A stretch of 64,000 nt of DNA, from the NCBI GenBank assembly GCA_031404455.1, contig JANNHP010000212.1:4807-68806 (forward strand), in the 5' to 3' direction. Shown in pieces: positions 53,142-62,794 of the stretch. The DNA comes from JANNHP01 sp031404455. Lineage in GTDB: Bacteria; Planctomycetota; JAJSAM01; JAJVHW01. Every line of letters begins with the position of its first letter. The stretch's first letter is position 1. The notes beneath the pieces were generated by a model. That model saw nothing but the letters and a program-made list of their open reading frames with translations. It was not told the DNA's origin and ran no database searches. The position numbers and the translations under genes are program-made.

Positions 53142-54155
53142 TCAGGCGGACGCGAGGTGCGCGCGGTACCACTCGACCGTCTCGGCGAGCCCCTGATCGA
53201 GCGACCAGCTCGGCTTCCAGCCGAGCACCTTCTTCGCGAGCGAGCAGTCGAGGTACTGCTCCTTGATCTCGCGCGACGCCTCGCCGCGGACGTCGGGGAC
53301 GAGGTCCTTCTTCCCCGTCGCCGCGAGGATGCGCTCGACGAGCGCCATCACCGTCACCGGCGTCTCGTTGCCGAAGTTGAAGGCGCGGCCCGCGAGGCCG
53401 TCCTTCGTCATGCGATCGGCGAGCAGCAGGTACGAGCTGACGGCGTCCTTCACGTAGAAGTAGTCGCGCACGTACGTGCCGTCGCTGCGGACGACGGGAC
53501 GCTCGCCGCGGAGCGCCGACCGGATGGTGCCGGGCACGAGACGGCTCCAGTTCAGGTCGCCGCCGCCGTAGAGGTTGCCGCAGCGCGTGATCGCGACGGG
53601 CACTCCGTAGCTGTGGTGGTACGAAAGCGAGATGAGGTCGGTGCACGACTTCGACACGTCGTACGGGAAGCGCCCCGCGAGCGGGGTGTCCTCGGTGTAC
53701 GGGAGCTTCGCCTGGGCGCCGTAGGCCTTGTCGCTCGACGCGACGACCACGCGCTCGATTCGCGGCGCGAGGAGGCGGCACGCCTCGAGCAGGAGCCACG
53801 TTCCGCGGATGTTCGATTCGAACGTCGAGAGCGGAGATCGCGCGGCGGTGCCGACGATGGTCTGCGCGCCGAGGTGGAACACCGTGTCGACCTCGTGCTC
53901 GTTCAGCGCGCGCAGCACGAGTTCGAGATCCGTGAGCTCGCCGCGCACGACGCGCGACTTCGCGAGATCGCCCGAACGGACGAGTTCGCTGCCGGGAACC
54001 CAGTCGCGGACGAGGCACACGACGTCGGCGCCGAGACGGATCAGCTCGCCCGTCAGGGCGGAGCCGAGCAGCCCGGTCGCCCCGGTGACGAGGACGCTGC
54101 GGCCCTTCCAGGAACTCAGAGGGCGTGAAGGAACCCCGCGCGGCGCCGGCGCCAC
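53142..54155 (-). CDS. rfbG: CDP-glucose 4,6-dehydratase-like NAD-dependent epimerase/dehydratase
   Basis: An enzyme of about 337 residues. SWKGRSVLVTGATGLLGSAL is the NAD-binding motif and VFHLGAQTIVGTAARSPLST the conserved family segment. VVASSDKAYG and FPYDVSKSCTDLISLSYHHS contain the active-site Asp/Lys and Tyr-x-x-x-Lys; ITRCGNLYGGGDLNWSR follows. It makes CDP-4-keto-6-deoxyglucose from CDP-glucose, supplied by RfbF encoded just upstream. The start is doubtful: GTG 54155 adds 18 residues with a weak ribosome-binding site, while the family-like start would be a CTG at 54119. Assignment to RfbG and not another dehydratase rests on the RfbF neighbour. Confidence 0.8.
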   Translation of the reverse strand: MAPAPRGVPSRPLSSWKGRSVLVTGATGLLGSALTGELIRLGADVVCLVRDWVPGSELVRSGDLAKSRVVRGELTDLELVLRALNEHEVDTVFHLGAQTIVGTAARSPLSTFESNIRGTWLLLEACRLLAPRIERVVVASSDKAYGAQAKLPYTEDTPLAGRFPYDVSKSCTDLISLSYHHSYGVPVAITRCGNLYGGGDLNWSRLVPGTIRSALRGERPVVRSDGTYVRDYFYVKDAVSSYLLLADRMTKDGLAGRAFNFGNETPVTVMALVERILAATGKKDLVPDVRGEASREIKEQYLDCSLAKKVLGWKPSWSLDQGLAETVEWYRAHLASA

Positions 54156-54379
54156 TCGTGCGCCGCGACCGGAGCGACGGGAAACTGCGCCCTGGCGGCC
54201 TGCTGCCGCGTGCACGTCGTCAGCGCCGTCGGCGCCGACGACGCGACTCCTCGCGGCGCGCTGCGCCGCTGGGAGGGGGCTCGCGTTTGGAAACTCAGCG
54301 GAGTTGCCTTCACGCAAGCGCCGTGCAGCAGGCTCGCCAGGGCGCAGCCGACGCTCGCGCGGAGTTTCTTCACGCCCTC
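54156..54379. other. Gap between rfbG-like and rfbF with small doubtful ORF
   Basis: The genes normally abut, but here 224 bp separate them. A minus open frame of 85 codons (54116-54373, MKKLRASVGCALASLL..) fills it and overlaps the rfbG start region; it resembles nothing I know. It may be leader sequence or debris. Confidence 0.35.
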
Positions 54380-55177
54380 TCACTTCCACACCTTCCAGGG
54401 CGCCTCGCCGCGCTTCCACATCTCGTTCAGCGTCTGGGCCTCCTTGAACGTGTCCATGGAGTACCAGAACCCGTCGTGGATGTGCAGGGCGAGCTCCCCG
54501 TCCGACGCGAGCTTCCCGAGCGGCTCGGTCTCGAGGATGCAGTCCTCGTCGTCGCGCACGTAGTCGAAGATCCGGCGGTCCATCACGAAGAACCCGCCGC
54601 TCGTCAGGTCGGTCATCATCGGCTTCTCCTGCCAGTAGGAGACGACCTGGTTCTCGTCCGCGCGGACGACGCCGTAGCGCGAGCGCGGGTGGAAGCCGGT
54701 GAGCGTGGCGATCTTGCCCTTCGTGTGGTGGAACTTCACGAGCGCGTCGAGGTCGATGTCGCTGACTCCGTCGCAGTAGTTGAAGAGGAACCAGTCGCCC
54801 TCCACGTGCTCGCGCACGCGCGAGAGCCGGCCGCCCGTCTGCGTCTCGGCGCCGGTCGAGGCGAAGACGATCTCCCAGTCCTCGATCTCGCCGTACTTCG
54901 CGAGCGTGCGCTTGGCGCCGCTGCGCAGATCGAGCGAGAAGTCGAAGTCGTTCCAGCGGTAGTTCTGGAAGTACTCCTTGATCATCTCGCCCTTGTATCC
55001 GAGGGCGAGCACGAAGCGCCTGTAGCCCCAGTGATAGTAAGTCCGCATCAGGTGCCAGAGGATGGGGCGGCCGCCGACGGTGACGAGTGCCTTCGGCTTG
55101 AACTCCGTCTCCTCGCGCATGCGCGTGCCCTGGCCGCCGCAGAGGATCACGACCTGCTCCTTCTTGAACTCGGTCAT
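54380..55177 (-). CDS. rfbF: Glucose-1-phosphate cytidylyltransferase
   Basis: A 265-residue enzyme that joins CTP and glucose-1-phosphate to CDP-glucose. QVVILCGGQGTRMREETEFK is the nucleotide-binding loop, and PKALVTVGGRPILWHLMRTY is family-typical (the Pro-Lys-x-Leu/Met). WFLFNYCDGVSDIDLDALVK carries the metal-binding Asp of the D-G-V-(S/A)-D motif, and EPLGKLASDGELALHIHDGFW the late loop, followed by Y-x-M-D-T. Length matches the family. It starts 10 bp after the methyltransferase stop. It is the committed step for CDP-linked deoxysugars. Confidence 0.95.
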   Translation of the reverse strand: MTEFKKEQVVILCGGQGTRMREETEFKPKALVTVGGRPILWHLMRTYYHWGYRRFVLALGYKGEMIKEYFQNYRWNDFDFSLDLRSGAKRTLAKYGEIEDWEIVFASTGAETQTGGRLSRVREHVEGDWFLFNYCDGVSDIDLDALVKFHHTKGKIATLTGFHPRSRYGVVRADENQVVSYWQEKPMMTDLTSGGFFVMDRRIFDYVRDDEDCILETEPLGKLASDGELALHIHDGFWYSMDTFKEAQTLNEMWKRGEAPWKVWK

Positions 55178-55187
55178 GCGGGGCTCC

Positions 55188-56441
55188 CTAGTTGAGGACG
55201 GCTGGTTCGGGGATGGGGACGATGAAGCGCCCGCCGCGGCGGACGTACTCCGCTTGCAACTCGACGATCTCCGGTGCGATGTTCCACGGCAGGATCAGCA
55301 CGTAGTCCGGCTGCTTCTCGAGGATCGCCTCCGGGAAGAGGACCGGCAGGTGCGTGCCCGGCGTGAACCGGCCGGCCTTCAGCGGATTCCTGTCCACTAC
55401 GAACTCGATCGTCTCCGGACCGATCCCGCAGTAGTTGAGGAGCGTGTTGCCCTTGGCGGGTGCCCCGTACGCGGCGATCCGCGCACCGCGGGCCTTCAGG
55501 CCCGAGAGGAACGACCTCAGACGGCGGCGGTGCTCGGCGACGTCGGCCGCGAACGCGTGGAAGCGCGCGGGGCCGGCGAGTCCGGCCTTCTCCTCCTCTG
55601 CGACGCGGCGCTCGACCTCGGGCGCGTGGACGGTTTCGTGGATGGGCGCCGCGCCGGCGCGGCGTCCCCAGACGCGCAGCGATCCGCCGTGCACGGCGAC
55701 GTCCTCGATGCGGTCGATGCGGACTCCCGCCTTCGTGCAGAGTCCGGCGAGTGCGGTGACGGAGAAGTACGAGAGGTGCTCGTGGTAGACGGTGTCGTAC
55801 TCGAAGCGGTCGAGGAGGTGCCCGAGGTACGGCACCTCGAAGACGACGCGGCCCTTCTCGCCGGCGACGAGCGCCATGCCCGCGAGGAAGCCGCGCGGAT
55901 CGTCGACGTGGGCGAAGACGTTGTTCCCGACGACGCACGCCGCGTGTCCGCGCTCGGCGACGAGCGTCCGCGCCGCGTCCTTGTCGAAGAAGCGGGTCAG
56001 CGTCTCCACGCCGCGGCCGCGGGCGACCTCGGCGAGGTTCGCGGCCGGCTCGACGCCGAGCGTGCGCACGCCGAGTTCCGCGAGGCGCAGCAGGAGGCTG
56101 CCGTCGTTGCTCGCCACCTCGACGACGAGGTCGTCCGGGCCGAGCCCCCCCGCATCGACGATCGCGCGGGCGTATCCCACGTTGTGGACGTCCATCGTGC
56201 TGGACATCCCGGTCATGTAGAGGTAGTGCCCGAACAACACGACGGGGTCGATCACGTCCACCAGCTGCGCGAGCGCGCAGTCCCGGCAGAACCAAACTTC
56301 GAGGGGGTAGCGCGCTTCCCCCGCGAACTCCGCCGCCGCCGCGGGGAACGCGTTGGCGAGGGGCTGGAGCCCAAGATCGAGGAAGCGCTCGAGCGCGGCG
56401 CTGTCGCAGGCGCGGCAGGTCGTGCGGCGTACGTGGATCAT
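55188..56441 (-). CDS. NDP-sugar C-methyltransferase (zinc-binding N-terminus, three-domain type)
   Basis: A 417-residue protein. The N-terminal zinc-binding module has CRACDSAALERFLDLGLQPL and WFCRDCALAQL (Cys pairs). The SAM domain has VVEVASNDGSLLLRLAELGV with VVGNNVFAHVDDP. The C-terminal domain has RIAAYGAPAKGNTLLNYCGI, a conserved motif of C-methyltransferases such as TylC3 and NovU. These enzymes place a methyl group on a carbon of a 4-keto-6-deoxy nucleotide sugar. Next to RfbF/RfbG, the substrate is probably a CDP-4-keto-6-deoxyhexose. The ATG overlaps the upstream SDR stop (ATGA). Confidence 0.92.
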   Translation of the reverse strand: MIHVRRTTCRACDSAALERFLDLGLQPLANAFPAAAAEFAGEARYPLEVWFCRDCALAQLVDVIDPVVLFGHYLYMTGMSSTMDVHNVGYARAIVDAGGLGPDDLVVEVASNDGSLLLRLAELGVRTLGVEPAANLAEVARGRGVETLTRFFDKDAARTLVAERGHAACVVGNNVFAHVDDPRGFLAGMALVAGEKGRVVFEVPYLGHLLDRFEYDTVYHEHLSYFSVTALAGLCTKAGVRIDRIEDVAVHGGSLRVWGRRAGAAPIHETVHAPEVERRVAEEEKAGLAGPARFHAFAADVAEHRRRLRSFLSGLKARGARIAAYGAPAKGNTLLNYCGIGPETIEFVVDRNPLKAGRFTPGTHLPVLFPEAILEKQPDYVLILPWNIAPEIVELQAEYVRRGGRFIVPIPEPAVLN

Positions 56442-57424
56442 CGCGAGCTCCCTTCGGTGCGGGCGACGAAGTCGCGCGTGCGGCGCAGGCCGGAGGCGAT
56501 GTCGGTGCCGGGACGCCAGCCGGCGATCGCCAGGAGGCGCTCCGTGTTGACAGGCTCGTGATCCATCTCTTCCCTCATGTTCGACACCGCCCCGAATCGG
56601 AGGAGCGGACGTTCGATGCCGAGCACCGCCGCCGCCTCGAGGACGAAGTCCCTGACCGCAACGAGCATGCCGGTCGCCGTGTTCACGACGGCGGTTCTCG
56701 GGGCCGTGACGTCGCCGAGCCTGAGCAGCGCAAGGACGACGTCCTCGACGTAGACGAAGTCGCGCCGCTGCGTGCCGGCCGTCAGATCGGCTCCGGCGCC
56801 CGACCGTGCGGCCGCGAGGAGTGCGGGGAGGAGGCGCCCCGCGGGCTCGCCGGGGCCGTAGACGGTGAACGGCCGCGCGACGTACGCGCGCAGCCCCGTC
56901 GACGCCGCGACCCGCTCGATCGCGCGCGTGCCGGCGAGCTTCGTCCGGCCGTAGACCGACGTCGGCAGGACGGGGCCGTCCTCGCGGAGGTCGCCGCCCG
57001 CCGATCCGTACTCCGCACCCGAACCCGTGTGGACGAGCACCGGGTCGCTGCCGGAGCGCGCGGCCTGCGCCGCGAGGGCCTGCGCGATCTCCTCCGGCAC
57101 GCCCACGTTCATCCGTTCGGCGAGACGCTCGTCGCGCTGCCCGCCGCGGACACCGTAGCCCGCGAGGTTGAACACCGCGTCGGGGCGGACGTCGGCGAAG
57201 AGGCGCGTTGCGGCGCCCGTCTCCGCGAGGTCGGCCGGGTGGATCCGCGCGCCCACGCAGTGCAGACGGAGCACGGCCTCGGCGGCGCTCGGGTCGCGGA
57301 CGGCCACGTGCACGTCGGCCCCGGCGTGCGCGAGCGCTGCGGCCGTCCAACCGCCGAGGAATCCCGTCGCGCCGAGCACGAGCGCGCGCCGGCCGCCGTA
57401 GTCGGGAAGGGGCGGAGCGCTCAT
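56438..57424 (-). CDS. NAD-dependent epimerase/dehydratase (SDR), nucleotide-sugar 4-ketoreductase candidate
   Basis: A 328-residue extended SDR. RALVLGATGFLGGWTAAALA is the NAD(P) motif. VFNLAGYGVRGGQRDERLAE, then LVHTGSGAEYGS and LPTSVYGRTKLAGTRAIERV (Tyr-x-x-x-Lys), RPFTVYGPGEPAGRLLPALL and RRDFVYVEDVVLALLRLGD follow. It probably reduces the 4-keto group made by RfbG after C-methylation, giving the finished sugar. It overlaps its neighbours by 4 bp on both sides. Confidence 0.88.
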   Translation of the reverse strand: MSAPPLPDYGGRRALVLGATGFLGGWTAAALAHAGADVHVAVRDPSAAEAVLRLHCVGARIHPADLAETGAATRLFADVRPDAVFNLAGYGVRGGQRDERLAERMNVGVPEEIAQALAAQAARSGSDPVLVHTGSGAEYGSAGGDLREDGPVLPTSVYGRTKLAGTRAIERVAASTGLRAYVARPFTVYGPGEPAGRLLPALLAAARSGAGADLTAGTQRRDFVYVEDVVLALLRLGDVTAPRTAVVNTATGMLVAVRDFVLEAAAVLGIERPLLRFGAVSNMREEMDHEPVNTERLLAIAGWRPGTDIASGLRRTRDFVARTEGSSR

Positions 57425-59636
57425 CGCGCCCCGTCCGCGATCTGCGCGACGGTCCCCGTCACCGAACGCCCGCGCACGTGGACGACCGCGCGGCCCGGGA
57501 AGGCGTCGCGGAGACGCCGCTCGTTCTCGGGCCCGAGGTCGCGCGCGAAGAGCGGTCCCGCGGGGTCGAGGTCCGGGGGATTGAGGTAGAGCGCCGAGTG
57601 CATGTCGGCGTCGGTGGTCGCCTCGACGAGGACCAGCGAGCGCCCGAGCCGTCCCGATTCCGCGAGCCGCAGGTAGTCGGCATGGAAGCCCCGGTAGTCC
57701 ACGTACCGGCCCGTCGCGCGCCACGGCACGAACGTGACGAGGGCGACGAACGAGAGGAGCGCGACCGCGGCGCCGACGCGCGCCGCAGCGCCCTCTGCGG
57801 CGAAACGGTCGCGCACGAGGCCCGCCAGCGTGGCGGCGCCTCGCGCCGTCAGCCAGAGGCAGGGAACGATCGCGAGGAACCAGTAGCGCGCGCCGAAGTC
57901 CGGCCCTCCGCTGAACCAGTAGCACGAGAAGACCGCGGGAACCGCGAGTGCCAGTCCCGCGAGCCACCGGTCGCGCGACGACCAGCGTCCGAAGAGCGCG
58001 TGGACCGCAATGAGCGCCAGCGACCCGACTCCCCACCCGTAGAGCTCGAAGTTCAGGTTGTAGAGGTTCTGGTTGAGGTTCACGAGCACGTCATCGGACC
58101 GTGACCTGGGTTCGGGTCGAGACCGCCCCAGCGTCCCGGCACGTTCCCCACGTCCGCCCCGAAGCCGAGCCGGTTGCAGCCCGGGTACCAGAGCACGTCG
58201 AGGTAGCGGCTCATCGGGTCCGAGAGCGGGTTTCCCGTCAAGGCGGTGTTGTAGACGAAGAGCCAGATGCCGGAGGCGACGCACCCGAGCGCGTACGTCG
58301 CGAGCGAGGACCATCGGCGCCTCTCGCGGCCGAGCAGCCAGAGGCCGATGAACCCGCCCGCGATGAGACCGTCGAGCGGTCGCACGAGGACCATGTAGCC
58401 GAGGAGGAGGCCGGCGAGGCCCGCGGCGCCGGGCCGCGGCGTGCCCGCGCGCGGCGTGACGAGCAGGCAGGCGGCGAGGAAGAGTGCCAGCGTGAGGACG
58501 TGCGTCATGAACGACGCCGCGAGGAAGAGGAACCACGGCGACGCGACGAGCAGCAGCGTGACGAAGTGCGCGGTGCCGCGGTCGCTCCATCTCCGCACGA
58601 GCGCGTGGAGCATGAGGACGCACGCCGCGGCGAGCAGCGGGTTGACGAGCCACGGCGCGCCGGCGGCGACGCCGAGCGCGAGCACGCTCGGCCATCCCGG
58701 ATTGGTCGTGGCGAACCAGCGGCCGTCGCGGACGTCGAGCAGGTAGCTGCCGAAGGCCTCGGGCGCGGGCGGGGCCGGGACCGAGAGGTTCCCCGACGCG
58801 GCGCATTGCGCGTGGAAGAGGTACACGCCGTCGTCCGGCAGGTGCGAGACGCGCTCGAGCACGGCCGTGGCGAGCACGGCCGCCGCTGCGAGGACGAAGA
58901 GCGCCATCGCCCGCGGGATCCACGCGTCGGCCCGGGTAGCGGCGCGGTCCTCGCCCGGGAGCGAGCAGAAGGACGCGAGACGCGCCCGCCAGCGCGCGGC
59001 GTCGGCCGCGGGCACGGCGCCGGCGAAGAGCCACAGGTTGACCGCGTTCAGGGTCGTGAGCCCGAGGACGGCGGCGAGCAGCATCAGATAGGAGCCGGTG
59101 TGACGCGCCCCGTCGGGCCCGAAGAGCGGCGAGACGTGCGCAGCCGCGAACACGAACACGACGGCGAGGACGACGACCACGCGGGCGTTCGCGACCTTCC
59201 GCAGCGACGCGACGAGCGACGCGACCCGGCCGCGGAGCGCGAACGCGACGACGCCCGCCTGCACCGCGAGCACCGCTCCCGAGACAGGTCCCGTCCCGCT
59301 CCGCAGGCGATCCGGGCGCAGGTCGACGTACTGCAGCCAGAGCGGCGTGGTGAGCGCCAGTTGCGCGGCCGTCGCGAGGAGGAGGAGCGCCGCGAGACGG
59401 GCCGCGCGTCCGAAGGACCGTCCCGTCCCGAAGGCCAGGACGCCGAGCGCGACTCCCGCCTGCGCCAGCCACCAGCCTTCGAGGCTCGTCCCCCCCCCGA
59501 CGTTGCGCGTCACCGGCATCAGGAACGCGCCGATCACGAGCACCGCCGCGGCGCACGCGAGGGCGGCGCGCGCCGCGGACGCAGTGCCGTGCGGCGCGCC
59601 GGCCTCGGCACGGCCGGCTGGGCGGCCTTCGCTCAC
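57421..59636 (-). pseudogene. PMT-like membrane protein interrupted by a one-base frameshift
   Basis: From GTG 59636 (4-bp overlap with the upstream GT2 stop) the frame encodes a multi-pass membrane protein with DDGVYLFHAQCAASGNL, WFATTNPGWPSVLALGVA and LVASPWFLFLAASFMTHVLT, up to GGLDPNPGHGP, where it runs into TGA 58080. The homologous continuation DVLVNLNQNLYNLNFELYGW is in the next frame and runs to TGA 57421 with further membrane segments and a periplasmic tail. Adding one G near 58096 (CCGATG to CCGGATG) restores about 738 residues. The intact gene would be a lipid-linked-sugar-dependent glycosyltransferase. The exact 4-bp overlaps at both ends argue that it was functional very recently or that the shift is a sequencing error. 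Confidence 0.82.
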
Positions 59637-60442
59637 TGCGCGACGATCTCGGTCGGCGCGGCGCGGGGGGCGGCGGGCGAAATCGACGCCGCGCGCGCGA
59701 GCGTCTCGCGCCGCCAGCGGCGCAGCCGGCTCGAGAACCGGAGCTCCGCGAGTCCGCGCAGGAAGTCCCAGCAGGTCGAGGGCCTGACGTGCGAGAGCCC
59801 GTTGCTGCGCATCCGCGAGAACACGTTGAACTCGAGCACGCGCACGCCGAGGTAGTGCGCCTTGATCATCAGCTCGGGGTCGAGGAGCCATCCGTGCGAG
59901 CTGAGGTCGAGCGACGCGAGCACGTCGCGGTGCAGGATCTTCGGCGTCCCGTTGACGTCGAGCGAGCCGAGGCTCGGCCAGAGGGCGAGGACGAGGAGGT
60001 TGTAGGTCACGGAGACGAACTTCCGCTTGATGCCGTCCAGCCGGAACCGGCGCCGCACCTTCGCGAGCACCCGGCCGTCGCTGCCAAGGACCGCCTGGTA
60101 GAGGCTGACGACGTCGGCGGCGTCGACCTGGCCGTCCGCCGGGATGAACCCGATCCAGGGAGCCGTGCAGTGGGGGACCCCTTGGAGCACGCCGTACCCG
60201 TAGCCGCGGTTGACGTCGACCCGGATCGGCCGGACCTGGCGCCTCGAAGCAGCGAGCTCGGCGACGATCGCGCCGGTGCGGTCCTTCGAACCGTTGTCCA
60301 CGACGACGAGCTCCAGACGGACCCCGGCCCGCTCGAACGCGTCGAGCAGGTTGCGGAGCGTCGAGGCCACGATGGCCTCCTCGTTGTACGCGGGGACCAC
60401 CAGCGAGAGGTCCGGACGCGACGAGGGATCGTTCGCACTCAT
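59633..60442 (-). CDS. Family 2 glycosyltransferase (polyprenyl-phosphate sugar type)
   Basis: A 269-residue GT2 enzyme: LSLVVPAYNEEAIVASTLRN, LVVVDNGSKDRTGAIVAEL, WIGFIPADGQVDAADVVSLY (metal site) and LGSLDVNGTPKILHRDVL. The C-terminal RSNGLSHVRPSTCWDFLRGL is followed by a basic tail; there is no membrane helix. Order and motifs fit a dolichyl-phosphate-sugar synthase-like enzyme, which would feed the PMT-like protein encoded next. It is the first gene of the long minus operon. ATG 60442 is chosen because the upstream nine codons lack a start with a ribosome-binding site. Confidence 0.88.
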   Translation of the reverse strand: MSANDPSSRPDLSLVVPAYNEEAIVASTLRNLLDAFERAGVRLELVVVDNGSKDRTGAIVAELAASRRQVRPIRVDVNRGYGYGVLQGVPHCTAPWIGFIPADGQVDAADVVSLYQAVLGSDGRVLAKVRRRFRLDGIKRKFVSVTYNLLVLALWPSLGSLDVNGTPKILHRDVLASLDLSSHGWLLDPELMIKAHYLGVRVLEFNVFSRMRSNGLSHVRPSTCWDFLRGLAELRFSSRLRRWRRETLARAASISPAAPRAAPTEIVAQ

Positions 60443-60716
60443 GCGGGAGCCTTCCCGAGCCCGGCGCAAACCGTGTACCGCGCGAGATCCTGCGACCGCG
60501 GGCAGACCGTGCCGAACCGGTTCACCGTGATCCTCAGGTCCGCGTCGATTCCGCGCAACACACGCCTCGCCGCGCCCGCGCTACGGCGCAAGCCTACTCC
60601 CGACCGATGAGGTGGAGTACATTCCGAGCGCTCCATCCGGCGGTCCCGCACTTGACCGATGCGCCGGTGTCGTCCAGTATCCGGCCGTGCCGCGGAGCCG
60701 CCGTCGAGGAGGTCTC

Positions 60717-62768
60717 ATGCTGAACAGACAAGGTTGCTTGCTGGCCGCAGCGCTCGTGTCCGTCCTCGCGTGCGACCTCGCGCCGAGCTCGAGCTCCGCG
60801 GCGACGCCGGTGGGCATCACATACGACCCATCGACGACCTACCAGACGATGAGCGGCTGGGAGGCGACGCTCTACTCCGCGCAGGACAACTCGCAGTTCT
60901 CGCAGTTCAAGAGCGAACTCCAGCGCCGCCTCGTGGAGGAGGTCGGGATCAACCGCGTGCGACTCGAGATCCGCGCGGGCGCGGAGAACAGCACGGGTTG
61001 GTGGCAGCGGCTGGAGGACGGGAACTCCAACTACCAGGAGTGGCGCGACCACAGGTACGCGACCGTCAACGACAACTCGGACCCGAACAACCTGAACATG
61101 AACGGGTTCCACTTCGAGGAGATCGACAACGACGTCGAGACGCTGCTCAATCCGATCAAGCAGCGCGTCGAGGCGCGCGGCGAGAAACTCCACATCAACC
61201 TCTGCTACGTGGCGTTCACGACCACGATCCCCGGGAGTCTCAGCTACCACCACACCGATCCGGCGGAGTACGCGGAGTTCGTCCTCGCCACGTTCACCCA
61301 TCTCCAGAGCAAGTACGGGATGGTCCCGGACACGTTCGAGCTGATCCTCGAACCCGACAACTCGCCGGTGTGGAACTCCGGGACGCCGATCGGCCAGGCG
61401 CTCGTCGCGACGGCGTCGCGCCTCTCGGCGGCGGGTTTCCATCCCGGGTTCGTGGGGCCGTCGACCACGTTGATGAGCAACGCCAACACGTTCTTCGACG
61501 CGATGGACCAGGTCACCGGCGCGACCGCTCTGCTCTCCGAGCTCTCGTACCACCGCTACGGCGGGGTCTCGCTCGCGAACCTCCAGGGGATCGCGCAGCG
61601 CGCGGACAACCACGGGATCCGGACGGCTCACCTCGAGCACATGGGCTCGGGACTGACCGACCTCCACGAGGACCTGACGGTCGGCCGCAACTCCGCGTGG
61701 TCTCGGTTCGTCGTCGCCTCGAACGGCGCAGACGACGGGGGCGGGTACTTCTGGATCGACTCGGTCGGCGGGTCGCCGGTCATCCGGGAGAGCAACGGGA
61801 CGCGGTACCTGCGCCAGTATTTCCTCAACGTGCGCCTCGGCGCGGTGCGCGTCGGCGCGACGAGCACGGACGCGGCGCTCAGTCCGGTCGCGTGGGTCAA
61901 CACCGACCAGCGTCCCGTCGTCGTCGTCAACGCGTCGGGGGCGAGGGACTTCAGCATCACGGGGCTCCCCGCCGGCACGTACGGCATCCGCTTTTCGGCG
62001 TCGGTGCAGGAGGCTTCGAGCATCCACATCGACGCGGGCGGCGCGCTCACGTCGAGCGTCGGCGCCGGGGACGTCGCGACGGTCTACGCAAAGACCCTCG
62101 ACGTGCCGCCTCCCCCGCCTCCGCCCCCGCCGCCTCCGCCCCCCCCGCCGCCTCCGCCTCCGCCGACCGGGCCGATCGTCATCGACCCCGCCGAGCCGCC
62201 GATGCAGTTCGACTTCGCGCCCGAGACGGATCCAAAGCACAAGCGCTGGATCGAGTTCTCGACCGACCCGGACTTCGCCGGGCGCCCGATCCGCATGCGG
62301 ATCAGGAAGGGCGCCGTGAGCTACGTGCCGCGGGAGCGGAACTGGCGCCGCGTGCTGGAGGAGGGCCTCCTCGGCGAGGAGATCCACGCGAGGGTCGTGT
62401 GCCCGAAGCTCGAGATCACCGAAGCTCTCGCCGACATGGTCGTGGCGCCCGCGGCGGCTCCCACGGTCGTCAGTCCGGCGGCCGACGCCGAGCTCGACCG
62501 CAGTGCGGCGCAGGAGTTCGCCTTCGACGCCGGGGCGTCGCGCATCACGTGGATCGAGTTCTCGGCGACCGCCGACTTCGCGAGCGTCATCGCGCGCAGT
62601 CCTCTCAGAGAGAGCCCCGGGCGGGTCGACCGGACTGCGTGGCGCACGGTCGTCGCGCGCCTCGAGCGGGCGGCCGCAGACGGCGGCTGGTTCCGGATCG
62701 TGGGCGGCGACGTGCTCGGGCGCAAGTCGGCATCCGGCGCGCGCCACTTCCGCGTCTCGCCGAAGTGA
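60717..62768 (+). CDS. Secreted glycoside hydrolase-like protein with polyproline linker and two C-terminal beta domains
   Basis: A 683-residue protein with signal peptide (lipobox-like VSVLAC). Residues about 35-460 look like a clan-A (beta/alpha)8 glycosidase plus a beta-sandwich: TYQTMSGWEATLYSAQ, GINRVRLEIRAGAEN, FELILEPDNSPVW (likely acid/base Glu), LLSELSYHRYGG and GIRTAHLEHMGSGL (likely nucleophile Glu). A run of about 20 prolines follows near residue 465. Two similar modules come last, each with a (R)WIEFS..(P)DFA core. The target is probably a surface or environmental glycan, perhaps the locus product. GAGGAGG precedes the ATG. I cannot fix the GH family. Confidence 0.75.
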   Translation: MLNRQGCLLAAALVSVLACDLAPSSSSAATPVGITYDPSTTYQTMSGWEATLYSAQDNSQFSQFKSELQRRLVEEVGINRVRLEIRAGAENSTGWWQRLEDGNSNYQEWRDHRYATVNDNSDPNNLNMNGFHFEEIDNDVETLLNPIKQRVEARGEKLHINLCYVAFTTTIPGSLSYHHTDPAEYAEFVLATFTHLQSKYGMVPDTFELILEPDNSPVWNSGTPIGQALVATASRLSAAGFHPGFVGPSTTLMSNANTFFDAMDQVTGATALLSELSYHRYGGVSLANLQGIAQRADNHGIRTAHLEHMGSGLTDLHEDLTVGRNSAWSRFVVASNGADDGGGYFWIDSVGGSPVIRESNGTRYLRQYFLNVRLGAVRVGATSTDAALSPVAWVNTDQRPVVVVNASGARDFSITGLPAGTYGIRFSASVQEASSIHIDAGGALTSSVGAGDVATVYAKTLDVPPPPPPPPPPPPPPPPPPPPTGPIVIDPAEPPMQFDFAPETDPKHKRWIEFSTDPDFAGRPIRMRIRKGAVSYVPRERNWRRVLEEGLLGEEIHARVVCPKLEITEALADMVVAPAAAPTVVSPAADAELDRSAAQEFAFDAGASRITWIEFSATADFASVIARSPLRESPGRVDRTAWRTVVARLERAAADGGWFRIVGGDVLGRKSASGARHFRVSPK

Positions 62769-62794
62769 CGTGAAAGGCTGGGGGCGCGCGTCAT

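Noticed and set aside
54116..54373. 85-codon minus frame between rfbF and the rfbG-like gene as a gene
   Set aside because: No family resemblance, Arg/Ala-rich second half and overlap with the dehydratase start region; kept only as a doubtful ORF.
62106..62165. CCTCCGCC-type repeats as a CRISPR or satellite array
   Set aside because: They are codons of the polyproline linker inside a good coding frame, without regular spacers.
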